This document shows, piece after piece, positions 52,961 to 61,144 of a stretch of DNA of 63,273 bases. Below the pieces are notes generated by a model that had not been told where the DNA came from, did no database searches, and saw only the letters and a program-made list of their open reading frames with translations. Both the position numbers and the translations under genes were made by a program. The stretch is from Candidatus Hydrogenedentota bacterium (GTDB lineage Bacteria; Hydrogenedentota; Hydrogenedentia; Hydrogenedentales; SLHB01), in the NCBI GenBank assembly GCA_035416745.1, contig DAOLNV010000024.1, positions 1 to 63,273 of the forward strand, given 5' to 3'. The first letter of the stretch is position 1, and each line of letters begins with the position of its first letter.

Positions 52961-55291
52961 TCACGGCGCGGGCGCATCCTGGGGTTCTGGGGGAACGGGG
53001 AGCGCCGACTCGTCGTTGGGGACTTCCTCAGGTACGGGCATTACCTTGAAAATACGGGTCTGGCCGGCTTCGATGGGTACGGTCATGAGGCGCTTTTCGG
53101 ACCATCCCACGGCGGGATCGAGGAGGTCCTGCACTTTGTAGACGCCGCCAAGGTCGATAATCCGTTCTCCGCTTGCGCCAGCATGAACAGCCAGCGAGTT
53201 GCGGCCGAAATAGTAAAAATCCTCGGACGCGGGCGGGGCGCTTCGCACGTACTGAAAAACCTCGAGGGTGCGAAAGATCTCCCGGAGCAGCCCCACTGGC
53301 ATCACGGGTTCAGCGCAATAGACCGACGTCCAGCTCTTCTCATCGGCCTCGTCGCCAAGGAAGGCAATGGCGACACTGGCCTTGTCGCTGCCGGTGCGTC
53401 TCGCGATCACGTTCACGTCGTCATCTTCGATGTAGAACGATGGCGACCAGGCAACCCCGTCGCCGAATTGGGTTCCTGTCGGAATCCAGGCGCCGCCCAG
53501 GGTGACAACCGACCCGGAAGGCACAGGCTTGTCGAGAGGTTTCACAGTCATTTGAACGGTAGCGGCGATGTTGGCGGCGGCATTGGCTTCGCCGTTGCAG
53601 TATCCCGGCGCATAGACCCATATTGCGGTCGCGCCTGTGTCGCGCAGGAGGGCGTGCAGCGCTTCGCGGTTCTCTTGGGGCAGATGAAACGTGTTCAGGA
53701 ACAGGTAACACGGAGTAACGGGCACGGTTCCCGCCAGCAGGTCGCCGAGCAAGCATATCTGCGTGGGGACGCCCATGCGCAGTACGTTGGACGGCAGGGT
53801 CTGCAGAAGGTCTGCGTTCAAGGCCGTGTCGCAGACTTGATTGAACCTGCTGGTCTCCGCAAGCACGATGGTCATCAGCAGGTTCTCGTTGCGTCCGAAC
53901 GGCGTCATGCCATCGGCCGGTTTGGCTTCAGTGATAGGGCTGTACAAGGTCTTGAGGCTTTTCAAGGTGTGCCACGAGTTTTCGGCGGGGGATTCCTGCG
54001 TGTCGACGGGAATGCGCCACAAAAGGCCCATTCCCTGGGTCACGGCGACCGCGAATACGTGGTCGAGCCTCTGGCGCAATTGTTTTGCGGCGGCCTCGTC
54101 GGATTCCGCCTGGGCGCTCGCGTTCGCAAGCGTGTCGTCCAAGAGAAACCACGACTTGCCATGGCGCAGAGCGCTGTGTACGGCCCCCAGGATTCCTCCG
54201 CTCTTGTCAATGCCGTAATCGCCAAGCCCGGGAGGCGACACAAACCCGTCTATTTCACTGTCAAGCAATAGGTTCAAGGCTGCGTGACCCGCGCAGTTGG
54301 TAGTTGGACCGAACGCGAAACCATACGGAGCAAGAACGCGGGTGTCGTGGCCTCCTGTTGCCTTGATCTGAGAGGCCAGCAGGGCCAGGGTATCCGCGAT
54401 GTTTTCGGATACGTACCGCAGATAATCGATGTTGCGCCGTTCTCCCGGGAATCTGTGGAATACCGTATGAGCATCGCCGCCACGTATCTCTTTGGGCACG
54501 GGGGCGGTCTCGAAGGCGATATCTTTCTCGTTCCAGGCAGCGCGAAAGGCCTCGACCGTCTCATAACGAACCGTCAGCCACTCGCGAAAGCCTGTTACAT
54601 TGGCCTCCGACCTGTCGTAACCCTCCGGCTGAATCCAGAACCCGTTTTGCAGGCATCGCAACACGTAGCCCGTGACATTCGGGCCTCCGGGAGCATCTTC
54701 CATGGCCTTGACAAGAGATGCCAGGTTGCCGAGCGCGGCTTCGCGCCATTTCTTGGATGCCACGGATACAAATGGCTGCTTTTCCTCGCCGATGGTCATG
54801 ACCGCGTCTGGGTTGGCTTCCAGCCATGCGGTGGGCGGGTCGAGCGCTACAGAGAGGATGATCTCGGCGTCGGGGCATGCCTCCGCGATGGCGCCAACCG
54901 CCGCCAGCGCGGTATCCGCCGCCATCCCGTGTTCCGGCCATGGCAACGGCGCCTCGACGGCGAACCGGAACAGTCGCACGGCCGCGCCGTCGTCCCTGGG
55001 CATCTCGGCCGCGGCTTGCCGCACCTTGGCTTTCAGTATTTCCGGCTCGGCTTGCCCAAGGTAGACATAGATGGGCGGTTCCGGCCAGTGGACAGGTTCG
55101 GGTATCTCCACCAGCGCCTCTTCTGCCTGGGGAGCCTGGGCATCGCCCTCGACAAAACGGTCCAGCTGCGGGGATCTGCCCAGGAGACCCCCCACCCAGA
55201 ATCCCAGCGCTCCGGATGCGCCGATACACAGCAGAGCCAGCAATACATAAACGTACGCCGGACGCTGTCTAGTGCTTTCGTTTTCCGACAT
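52961..55291 (-). CDS. Membrane-anchored GH42-like protein with altered catalytic residues
   Basis: This roughly 776-residue protein has an N-terminal membrane helix (about 13-38), an acidic Pro/Glu linker, then a domain resembling GH42 beta-galactosidase. 'SVALDPPTAWLEANPDAVM' matches the 'P-x-WL...PE' segment, and 'FREWLTVRYETVEAFRAAWN' matches the 'FR-x-WL-x-KY' segment. The acid/base motif normally read as N-E is Q215-N216 (CLQNGFW). The nucleophile region 'WFLLDDTLAN' has Asp where Glu is expected. Hydrolytic activity is therefore doubtful. The C-terminus is Pro-rich. ATG 55291 is better than TTG 55300. It overlaps the prenyl synthase gene by 23 nt, so coupling to lipid-carrier synthesis is likely. 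Confidence 0.65.
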   Translation of the reverse strand: MSENESTRQRPAYVYVLLALLCIGASGALGFWVGGLLGRSPQLDRFVEGDAQAPQAEEALVEIPEPVHWPEPPIYVYLGQAEPEILKAKVRQAAAEMPRDDGAAVRLFRFAVEAPLPWPEHGMAADTALAAVGAIAEACPDAEIILSVALDPPTAWLEANPDAVMTIGEEKQPFVSVASKKWREAALGNLASLVKAMEDAPGGPNVTGYVLRCLQNGFWIQPEGYDRSEANVTGFREWLTVRYETVEAFRAAWNEKDIAFETAPVPKEIRGGDAHTVFHRFPGERRNIDYLRYVSENIADTLALLASQIKATGGHDTRVLAPYGFAFGPTTNCAGHAALNLLLDSEIDGFVSPPGLGDYGIDKSGGILGAVHSALRHGKSWFLLDDTLANASAQAESDEAAAKQLRQRLDHVFAVAVTQGMGLLWRIPVDTQESPAENSWHTLKSLKTLYSPITEAKPADGMTPFGRNENLLMTIVLAETSRFNQVCDTALNADLLQTLPSNVLRMGVPTQICLLGDLLAGTVPVTPCYLFLNTFHLPQENREALHALLRDTGATAIWVYAPGYCNGEANAAANIAATVQMTVKPLDKPVPSGSVVTLGGAWIPTGTQFGDGVAWSPSFYIEDDDVNVIARRTGSDKASVAIAFLGDEADEKSWTSVYCAEPVMPVGLLREIFRTLEVFQYVRSAPPASEDFYYFGRNSLAVHAGASGERIIDLGGVYKVQDLLDPAVGWSEKRLMTVPIEAGQTRIFKVMPVPEEVPNDESALPVPPEPQDAPAP

Positions 55292-56129
55292 ACTCTGCAA
55301 GTGCTTTCAATACCATGGCTTCGGAACCCAAGGCATCCAATGCCGCCTTGGCGTCTTTGACCAGTTCGGTGACTTTTCTTTGCGCCCCATCTTTCCCCAG
55401 GTGCGTTGTGAACGTGCTGCGGCCTGCATCTTCGGGAGCGTGACCGGCATCAAGGAGATCGTCGGTAATCTGGAACGCGAGCCCGAGGCTCTCAGCGTAG
55501 CGTTCGAGGGCATGGACCTTGGCCTCCTCGACCCCCAGAATCCTTGCGGGGATACGTACAGCCGCCAGAAACAGCGCAGCCGCCTTGTGCGCGTAAATAT
55601 CCGTCAGCTGCTCCAGGGACGCTCGTTTCCCGCCCAATGCAAGGTCCGCGTGTTGTCCTCGCACGATCCCCTCGTGACCGATCGCCTTCGACAACTCCGC
55701 AATCGCCGGAGCGACAGGCCGGTCACGCTGTTCCGCGTTCATGGCAACGAGGCGGTAAGCTACGGAAATGAGGTCCATGGCGGCGAGAATAGCCGTGGAT
55801 TCGCCATAGACAACGTGAGTGCAGGGTTGCCCGCGGCGCGTTTGCGCATTGTCCATCGACGGCAAATCGTCAAGGATGAGTGATGCGGCATGCACCAGTT
55901 CCACAGCGCACGCCGCATCGGAAACCGCGGTTCGCGCGTATCCGTTCACCTCCGCCACGATAAGCGACATTACTGGCCGCAACCGTTTGCCGCCGCCCAG
56001 GACACCGTACCGCATGGCGGCAAAGACTGCCTGCGGCTCATGGTCTTCCGGGGGCAGGATACGCTCCAGTTCCTGGTCGACGAATATCTTGCGCTCCTGG
56101 ATGTAGGTGGCAAGGTCAAATCCGGCCAT
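55269..56129 (-). CDS. ispA: Polyprenyl (farnesyl/geranylgeranyl) diphosphate synthase
   Basis: This 286-residue class I trans-isoprenyl diphosphate synthase condenses isopentenyl diphosphate with allylic diphosphates. The first aspartate-rich motif is D87-D88-x4-D93 (DDLPSMD), and the second is D223-D224-x2-D227 (DDLLD). 'GGGKRLRP' at 46-52 binds the diphosphate. The length fits the short-chain IspA type that makes C15 or C20 products feeding undecaprenyl phosphate and quinones. It lies in an operon behind a glycosyltransferase (14-nt overlap) and ahead of the GH42-like gene. Chain length is not firmly predictable without modelling. Confidence 0.92.
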   Translation of the reverse strand: MAGFDLATYIQERKIFVDQELERILPPEDHEPQAVFAAMRYGVLGGGKRLRPVMSLIVAEVNGYARTAVSDAACAVELVHAASLILDDLPSMDNAQTRRGQPCTHVVYGESTAILAAMDLISVAYRLVAMNAEQRDRPVAPAIAELSKAIGHEGIVRGQHADLALGGKRASLEQLTDIYAHKAAALFLAAVRIPARILGVEEAKVHALERYAESLGLAFQITDDLLDAGHAPEDAGRSTFTTHLGKDGAQRKVTELVKDAKAALDALGSEAMVLKALAEYVGKRKH

Positions 56130-57480
56130 GCGCTTTTCCTATCTCGGGTTCGTCCGTGTATACGCAGCAGCGTGCATCATCAAGAGGTTCGAGACGCATC
56201 CATCCGCCGTAATCGCACAGTTCGCCGGTGTCGTCCGCGTCGAAAATGCGTTTGGCGCGGAACTCGACAGGCCCCTGGGGAGCGGTCACGACTTCTTCCG
56301 TGCGGCGCGCTGTAGCCAGTCGTGCGATAACTTGGCCCCCAGCAAAGACTTCGACTTCCGCCTCGCCCAACGAAGAATAGCAATTGACGAGGGTAATCCG
56401 CAACTGACCCCCTTTCCAGTCCATCGTGGCCGACTTCGACATGGGACGGACCGCTTCGCCCCGCACTTCCCGCTCCGCATACCAACCATTTTCCGGCAGC
56501 TCGACGCCGCGGAAAAACAGCGTGTTGCGTTTGACTTGTTCCCAGAAGCGGGCGCTCGCGCCATACTGCTTTCTCGCTCGCCAGGCCTCAGGCAGATACG
56601 CCAGACTCGAGCCCCACGACTTGGCGTGCGCCCATAGTTTCCAGTGATCGCCGTCCAAGAAGCCGCGGCCCACGGATTTCGCTTCGCCCAACAACATCCT
56701 GGGGATGACCCGGTGCATTTGTGTGGCCGGGAAGTTTCGCATCACTACCCGCATGCGGTTGCGCGTGTTCAGGTAGTATTTCTGTCGAAGCCGTTTGCCT
56801 GTGCCCATGGTGGCGCTGAATTTATGCCGAACGACCGCCTCGGGACAGTTCCAGATTTCGAATCCCGCATTCCAGATACGGAGGCACAGATCGAGATCAT
56901 CGAGATAGATCTGGAAATCCGGCAGAAGTCCCGCCCGGCGCAGCGTTGCGCAGCGAAGGAACATCGCGCCGCCGCAAACGCCGAGGACTTTCCGGGGCAC
57001 GTTCCACTTGGGTCCGTCGAGACGCCCTACGCCTATATCCCACGACGAGCCGATGATCGAGCATTCGATACCGAGCGAATTAAGCAGATGCGGAGCGCTG
57101 AACAACACCATTTTCGGCGCGAGGGCGCCGCACTCCGGCTTCGCTTCCGCGGCACTCACGAGCTTCTCGATGGCATCCGGTGCGGTGGATGTATCGTTGT
57201 TCAAGAGGAAGACGTAGTCGGCCCCCGCATCGAGAGCGCGCTCGATGCCCCGGTTGTTGCCCTCCGACCACCCGATGTTCTCCGGAAGCGGCAACACCTC
57301 GATGCGCGGATCGTCGTACCCGCCCTTAACAAATGCGATTGAATCGTCGCTGCTGTTGTTATCGACCAGCACGAACCGGCAATTCCGGTACGTGCCGGCA
57401 AGCAGCGAATCAAAACAGTCCGCGAGATGTTCGCGGCCGTTCCAGTTAATGACAAGCACGTATACAAGCGGTTTCGGCAT
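56116..57480 (-). CDS. Family 2 glycosyltransferase (rhamnosyltransferase-like)
   Basis: This 454-residue inverting glycosyltransferase of the GT2 (GT-A) fold begins with 'VLVINWNGREHL'. The nucleotide-sugar site is 'VDNNSSDDS', the DxD-equivalent is 'FLLNNDTS', and 'FQIYLDDLDLCLR' carries the catalytic ED-type motif. This order is typical of the rhamnosyl/wbbL-like branch using dTDP-sugars. An extra C-terminal region (about 330-454) has a beta-rich pattern not needed for the GT core. No helix anchors it, so it acts at the inner membrane face. The gene appears to have a nearly leaderless transcript from the promoter 11 nt upstream. Confidence 0.87.
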   Translation of the reverse strand: MPKPLVYVLVINWNGREHLADCFDSLLAGTYRNCRFVLVDNNSSDDSIAFVKGGYDDPRIEVLPLPENIGWSEGNNRGIERALDAGADYVFLLNNDTSTAPDAIEKLVSAAEAKPECGALAPKMVLFSAPHLLNSLGIECSIIGSSWDIGVGRLDGPKWNVPRKVLGVCGGAMFLRCATLRRAGLLPDFQIYLDDLDLCLRIWNAGFEIWNCPEAVVRHKFSATMGTGKRLRQKYYLNTRNRMRVVMRNFPATQMHRVIPRMLLGEAKSVGRGFLDGDHWKLWAHAKSWGSSLAYLPEAWRARKQYGASARFWEQVKRNTLFFRGVELPENGWYAEREVRGEAVRPMSKSATMDWKGGQLRITLVNCYSSLGEAEVEVFAGGQVIARLATARRTEEVVTAPQGPVEFRAKRIFDADDTGELCDYGGWMRLEPLDDARCCVYTDEPEIGKAHGRI

Positions 57481-57490
57481 GATGAGAGGC

Positions 57491-57519
57491 AGTATAGCAG
57501 GGAGCGCCTCATTGGTGAA
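57491..57519 (-). promoter_or_regulatory. Promoter of the GT2 / prenyl synthase operon
   Basis: Minus strand: -35 TTCACC (57519-57514), spacer 17 nt, -10 TATACT (57496-57491) with an extended TGC. Transcription would begin about 57484, four nucleotides before the ATG at 57480. No ribosome-binding site is present. Confidence 0.55.
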
Positions 57520-57614
57520 CTTGAGCCCGTGGTTCGTCGAATGGATAACGAACGGGCAATCAGCGTAGACTCCGGGTGGCCGTAGCAGTAGTTAAGAGGG
57601 TAGGAGGCCAAATC

Positions 57615-57945
57615 GTGTTCCACGCGCCCAATCATCGGCGGACACCAATCCGCGGGCCGCGTTTGCCGCTCTTGGCGGACATGGGCCAGACGCCTTCGCC
57701 GCAAGAGCATCTGAAGTCCGTACAGCCGGAGCGCCGTGCGCAACGCAGCACCTTCCGTGTTGCCCAGCCAAGTGCCCGTGATGTTCGAGGTTGTCAAGTC
57801 AGTGGGGACATCCATCATGGTGAACCACATCCCAGGGGGCGGCAACGTGCTGTACCTCGACGGGCATGTCGAGTTTCGTCTGTATCCGGGCCCGTTCCCC
57901 TTAAGCCCGGTGTTTTTGCAGACATTGTGCGGCCTGAACAGGTGA
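57615..57945 (+). pseudogene. Decayed copy of the neighbouring pilin-like gene
   Basis: The sequence carries both ends of the intact gene at 58069 but not its middle. The start resembles it: GGTAGGAGGCC precedes the start codon in both, and 'RLPLLADMGQTPSP' corresponds to 'RLPLTADVGQTPPP'. The end 'NHIPGGGNVLYLDGHVEFRLYPG' corresponds to 'NHIPGGSNVLYMDGRVEFVKYPG'. The two halves are in different reading frames, and about 190 codons, including the membrane helix and pilin core, are gone. The break lies near the shared 'CGTACAGCC' stretch around 57717. It is a duplicated gene that lost its middle by deletion. Confidence 0.75.
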
Positions 57946-58002
57946 CAGCAGCCTCCTTGTGGAGGCGGGAGTCAAGTGTACCGTTACGCTTTGCGCTGGA
58001 TA

Positions 58003-58031
58003 TTGAATAACCTCCGAGTTTAGACTGTAAA
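58003..58031 (+). promoter_or_regulatory. Candidate promoter for the pilin-like gene
   Basis: -35 TTGAAT (58003-58008), spacer 17 nt, -10 TGTAAA (58026-58031, weak). AGGAGG lies 7-12 nt upstream of ATG 58069. Confidence 0.35.
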
Positions 58032-58068
58032 AACTGTAGTTGTAACGCAGACGGTAGGAGGCCGCGCA

Positions 58069-58956
58069 ATGTCCCATCCATCCGCTCCCCAAAATACCCC
58101 CATGCACCGTTCACGATTTGCCCGTTTACCGCTAACTGCCGACGTAGGCCAGACGCCGCCACCGCCGTCGACTCCAACGCCTCCGTCTCCCCCGCCGCCT
58201 CAATACTACCGGCCTATGCAGCCGCAGCGCCGGTCGGATTCCAACACCTGTCTTATTGTCGGCGTGATTCTGGGCGCAGTGGCCGTTTTCATGATCTTTG
58301 TGATGGGCATTCTTGCGGCAATTCTGCTCCCTGCTCTGGCGCGCGCCCGTGAAGCGGCCCGGAGAGCTTCCTGCCAGAACAATCTCAAACAGATGGGCAT
58401 CGTCTTCAAGATGTATTCGAACGAGGATCCCGGGCAGTATTGGCCCCCGCTCAGCAACGTGGATGGCACGTTCATGTTCGAGCCGGACCCCGTGTGTCCC
58501 GATTACCTGACCGACCTCCAAATTCTCTCATGCCCGAGCGATGCGGACGTTGCCATGCCCGGTGTTATCGACGACCACAGTTATTACTATCTCGGGTACG
58601 CGTTGAATTCCGAAGATGAGTTCCTGGCGTTTCTCGAGAGTTACCCGGCGTTCATCGCCGGCGGAGCGGATTTCAACCAGGACCTCCCCGCGCCGTCCGG
58701 ACGCGGCTCTTTCGGGGGCGACATGTTTCTGCGGCTCCGTGAGGGTGTCTGCGAGGAGGCGGGCGTACAGCCCGGCGGCGTGCCTGTGATGTTTGACGCC
58801 GCCACCACCACGGCCGGCCCACTCACTATGTTCAATCATATCCCGGGAGGCTCGAACGTGCTCTATATGGACGGCCGTGTCGAGTTCGTGAAATATCCGG
58901 GCAAGTTTCCTCTGACTCCGAGGATTCTGGAGGCCTTGGGCCGGTTGGACCAATGA
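58069..58956 (+). CDS. Pilin-like (DUF1559-type) membrane protein without prepilin signal
   Basis: This 295-residue protein has no short leader with Gly-Phe cleavage. It starts with a cytoplasmic segment rich in proline (about residues 33-52), followed by a helix (about 60-90, 'VMGILAAILLPALARARE') like the conserved pilin helix 'GILAAILLPALARAREAARR', and a pilin-like soluble region. The C-terminal 'VLYMDGRVEFVKYPG' is the signature of the family. The segment 'ALARAREAARRASCQNNLKQ' is near identical to DUF1559 family pseudopilins. ATG 58069 follows AGGAGG. The neighbouring upstream fragment is a decayed copy. The lack of a prepilin peptidase site means it probably stays as a membrane-bound protein. 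Confidence 0.78.
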   Translation: MSHPSAPQNTPMHRSRFARLPLTADVGQTPPPPSTPTPPSPPPPQYYRPMQPQRRSDSNTCLIVGVILGAVAVFMIFVMGILAAILLPALARAREAARRASCQNNLKQMGIVFKMYSNEDPGQYWPPLSNVDGTFMFEPDPVCPDYLTDLQILSCPSDADVAMPGVIDDHSYYYLGYALNSEDEFLAFLESYPAFIAGGADFNQDLPAPSGRGSFGGDMFLRLREGVCEEAGVQPGGVPVMFDAATTTAGPLTMFNHIPGGSNVLYMDGRVEFVKYPGKFPLTPRILEALGRLDQ

Positions 58957-59004
58957 CGGCCACCATCTGGATTTGTCCGCGCCCTTCCGCTACACTGCGG
59001 CGTC

Positions 59005-59979
59005 ATGAAGATAGCAATACTTGGAGCCGTATGTTTTGACGAGATCTTCACGCTCGAGGGCGAGCGCCGCGAGAGCTTCGGCGGCATTACCTACAATGCC
59101 GCCGCGTTTGCCAGCATTCTCGAGGCCGGGGACGCGGTATTCCCGTTTACCAAGATCGGCGAGGACCAGTTCGAGGCCGCCCTGGCGGAGTTCAAGAAGC
59201 TCCCATCTATCGACACGAGCGGTATTGTGCCTTGCCAGGGAAATGTAACGCACGTCACGTTGACCTGGCGGACCGTATCGTGGCGGGACGAGGCCGTCCG
59301 GCACCGCATGCCGCCGTATGCCGCTGATGAACTTGACAGGGTGCTGGATGCCGACGCGGTTCATTTCAACTTCATCAACGGCAGCGAACTCGACCTCGAC
59401 GCGTTCAAGGCGTTTCGGACGAAATATGCAGGGCTTGTCTCGCTCGATGTCCACAATCTGATCAGCCGCTTTGACGCCGAGGGCAAGCGCGAGATCGTGG
59501 GTTTCCCGCAATGGCGCGACTGGGCGCCGTACATCGACGTGCTCCAGTGCAACGAGTTCGAAATCAACACCATGTTCGACCGCGACCTCAAGACCCGCCG
59601 GGAGTTCGCGGAAGCCGCCCGCGAGGTCTGCCAGGCGGGACCGCGCGTTGCCACGGTTACATTGGGGCCCGAGGGCGCGCTTACCGTGCATCGCAAGGAC
59701 GGCTCGTTCTATCTCGTGGATATCGACGCCCTTCCCCCCATCAAGGCTGTGGATACAACCGGTTGCGGCGACAGCTTTTCAGCCGGGTTTCTCGTGGGGA
59801 TGTTAAGCTCGGACGAGCCGGCGACGGCCCTGGCCAGCGGCTCGGTTGTGGCAGGGCTCAATGCGCGGTACCGCGGCATCGGACAACTGGCGGAGGCCAA
59901 AGACTATCTTCGCCACCCGCGAAGCCATTTCAAGGTGTTCGAAGGCAAGCCCGGCGACTGGCCCGGCGAGCCATTCTGA
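59005..59979 (+). CDS. PfkB family carbohydrate/nucleoside kinase
   Basis: This 324-residue ribokinase-fold kinase has an N-terminal substrate glycine pair in 'ESFGGITYNAA' (about 23-33) and the C-terminal signature 'DTTGCGDSFSAGF' (250-262). D256 is the catalytic base and the glycines form the anion hole. It phosphorylates a sugar, nucleoside or related alcohol with ATP; substrate specificity is not readable from sequence. ATG 59005 is preceded by no clear Shine-Dalgarno sequence; TACACT lies 8 nt upstream as a possible -10. It is convergent with the HAD gene (6 nt gap). Confidence 0.9.
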   Translation: MKIAILGAVCFDEIFTLEGERRESFGGITYNAAAFASILEAGDAVFPFTKIGEDQFEAALAEFKKLPSIDTSGIVPCQGNVTHVTLTWRTVSWRDEAVRHRMPPYAADELDRVLDADAVHFNFINGSELDLDAFKAFRTKYAGLVSLDVHNLISRFDAEGKREIVGFPQWRDWAPYIDVLQCNEFEINTMFDRDLKTRREFAEAAREVCQAGPRVATVTLGPEGALTVHRKDGSFYLVDIDALPPIKAVDTTGCGDSFSAGFLVGMLSSDEPATALASGSVVAGLNARYRGIGQLAEAKDYLRHPRSHFKVFEGKPGDWPGEPF

Positions 59980-59985
59980 CCCGGC

Positions 59986-60981
59986 CTACTGCTTCGTTTC
60001 CTTCTCTTTCTCCCTCTTCTGGCGCTGAATCTCGGCCAGATGCACGGGTTCCTTGCGGACCTTGCTCTCAAGGGCCCGGCGCCGCTCATCGAGCATGCGT
60101 GTCGCGATCTTGCGGATTTGCGACTGGAACCACATGTCCGTGGACGACCCCTCCCGGTAATCGGCCGGCCCAATCATGTCCACGCGATCCGTTTCCTGGA
60201 GCATGAGTGCCTGTTCGTAATGCCGCTGGGACCGGGGCTTATAAACCGCAAACGCAAGACCGCCATGCTTCCTCACCACCGAGAACGAGGGAATATCACT
60301 TGGACCGTCCGCGACATAGATCATATTCTTGAAAGGCACCCGGCGTTCCTCCTCGGGGATCGTGTCGTTCACGTTGATGCTTGGTTCTTTGTTGACACCC
60401 TTGTTTATCTCAAACAACGCCCGGGTCTTGGTCGTGTTGTCGAGAAGGGTGGCGATCTGGGTGATCTCGCCCGCCGCGGGCGTGCCGGAGAGGTCAGTGT
60501 CGGGCTCGGCAGACGCTTCGATGAATTCCGATGCCCATACACCGTCGAGTTTCTCGGCGATTTCCGAGCCGCGGATAACCTCAGCAAGTCCCGTACTCAC
60601 CACATAATGCTCGAGCCGCAAATCGCCTTCTACGAATTGCGGTTCCTTTACGATCGCTTTCAGACGATCAAGAAAGAACGGCAACCCCCTGTAAAATGTG
60701 ATGCTCTTGCCGAGTCCCCGCAGTTTCGCGTTCGTGAGCCCCTTAAACCGCCCCGCACGCACGTAGGAGAGAATGTGGCCCAGATAACACGTGTCCCGCT
60801 GCACGTGAATGCCCGCGCGTTTATAGAACGCAGGCAGCTTGCCGACCTGGTCCCAGAAAGTGGTCTCGTCCACGTCGTACGCCTCGAACAACGGCTTCTG
60901 CATGTACTGCGGCGACAGCGTACGGTCAAAATCCCAGATTACCGCGATTACGTTCTGCAGAAACAATCCCTTATCAGACAC
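59986..60981 (-). CDS. HAD-superfamily hydrolase
   Basis: This 331-residue protein has the HAD nucleophile motif D17-x-D19 (VIWDFDRTL), motif II in 'VVSTGLAE', and motif IV 'VADGPSDIPSF' with the metal acids. A helical cap sits between. A charged C-terminal tail of about 50 residues is rich in Lys/Glu/Arg. The start is GTG at 60981 with AGGGGAGG 6 nt upstream; the longer 61086 start lies beyond it and adds 35 unfolded residues. It is likely a phosphatase. The PfkB kinase is encoded convergently next to it, but a functional link is not shown. Confidence 0.82.
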   Translation of the reverse strand: MSDKGLFLQNVIAVIWDFDRTLSPQYMQKPLFEAYDVDETTFWDQVGKLPAFYKRAGIHVQRDTCYLGHILSYVRAGRFKGLTNAKLRGLGKSITFYRGLPFFLDRLKAIVKEPQFVEGDLRLEHYVVSTGLAEVIRGSEIAEKLDGVWASEFIEASAEPDTDLSGTPAAGEITQIATLLDNTTKTRALFEINKGVNKEPSINVNDTIPEEERRVPFKNMIYVADGPSDIPSFSVVRKHGGLAFAVYKPRSQRHYEQALMLQETDRVDMIGPADYREGSSTDMWFQSQIRKIATRMLDERRRALESKVRKEPVHLAEIQRQKREKEKETKQ

Positions 60982-61088
60982 GGACAGCCTCCCCTCTTTC
61001 TCAGGGTCCTCACAAAACCATAGCAAGTCATCCGTACGGGTACAAGGACATTTACCCGGGCGTATGGTTAAGAGGCCCGCCGACACAC

Positions 61089-61126
61089 GTGACCGCCCGC
61101 CTCGGGATTCCGGGACGGGCGGTCAC
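61089..61126 (-). terminator. pckG terminator hairpin
   Basis: A perfect 11-bp stem GTGACCGCCCG / CGGGCGGTCAC with a 16-nt loop lies 19 nt downstream of the pckG stop codon on the minus strand. There is no run of T directly after it. The strong stem and position still suggest termination. Confidence 0.55.
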
Positions 61127-61144
61127 TATCTCTTCGCGGCAGGC

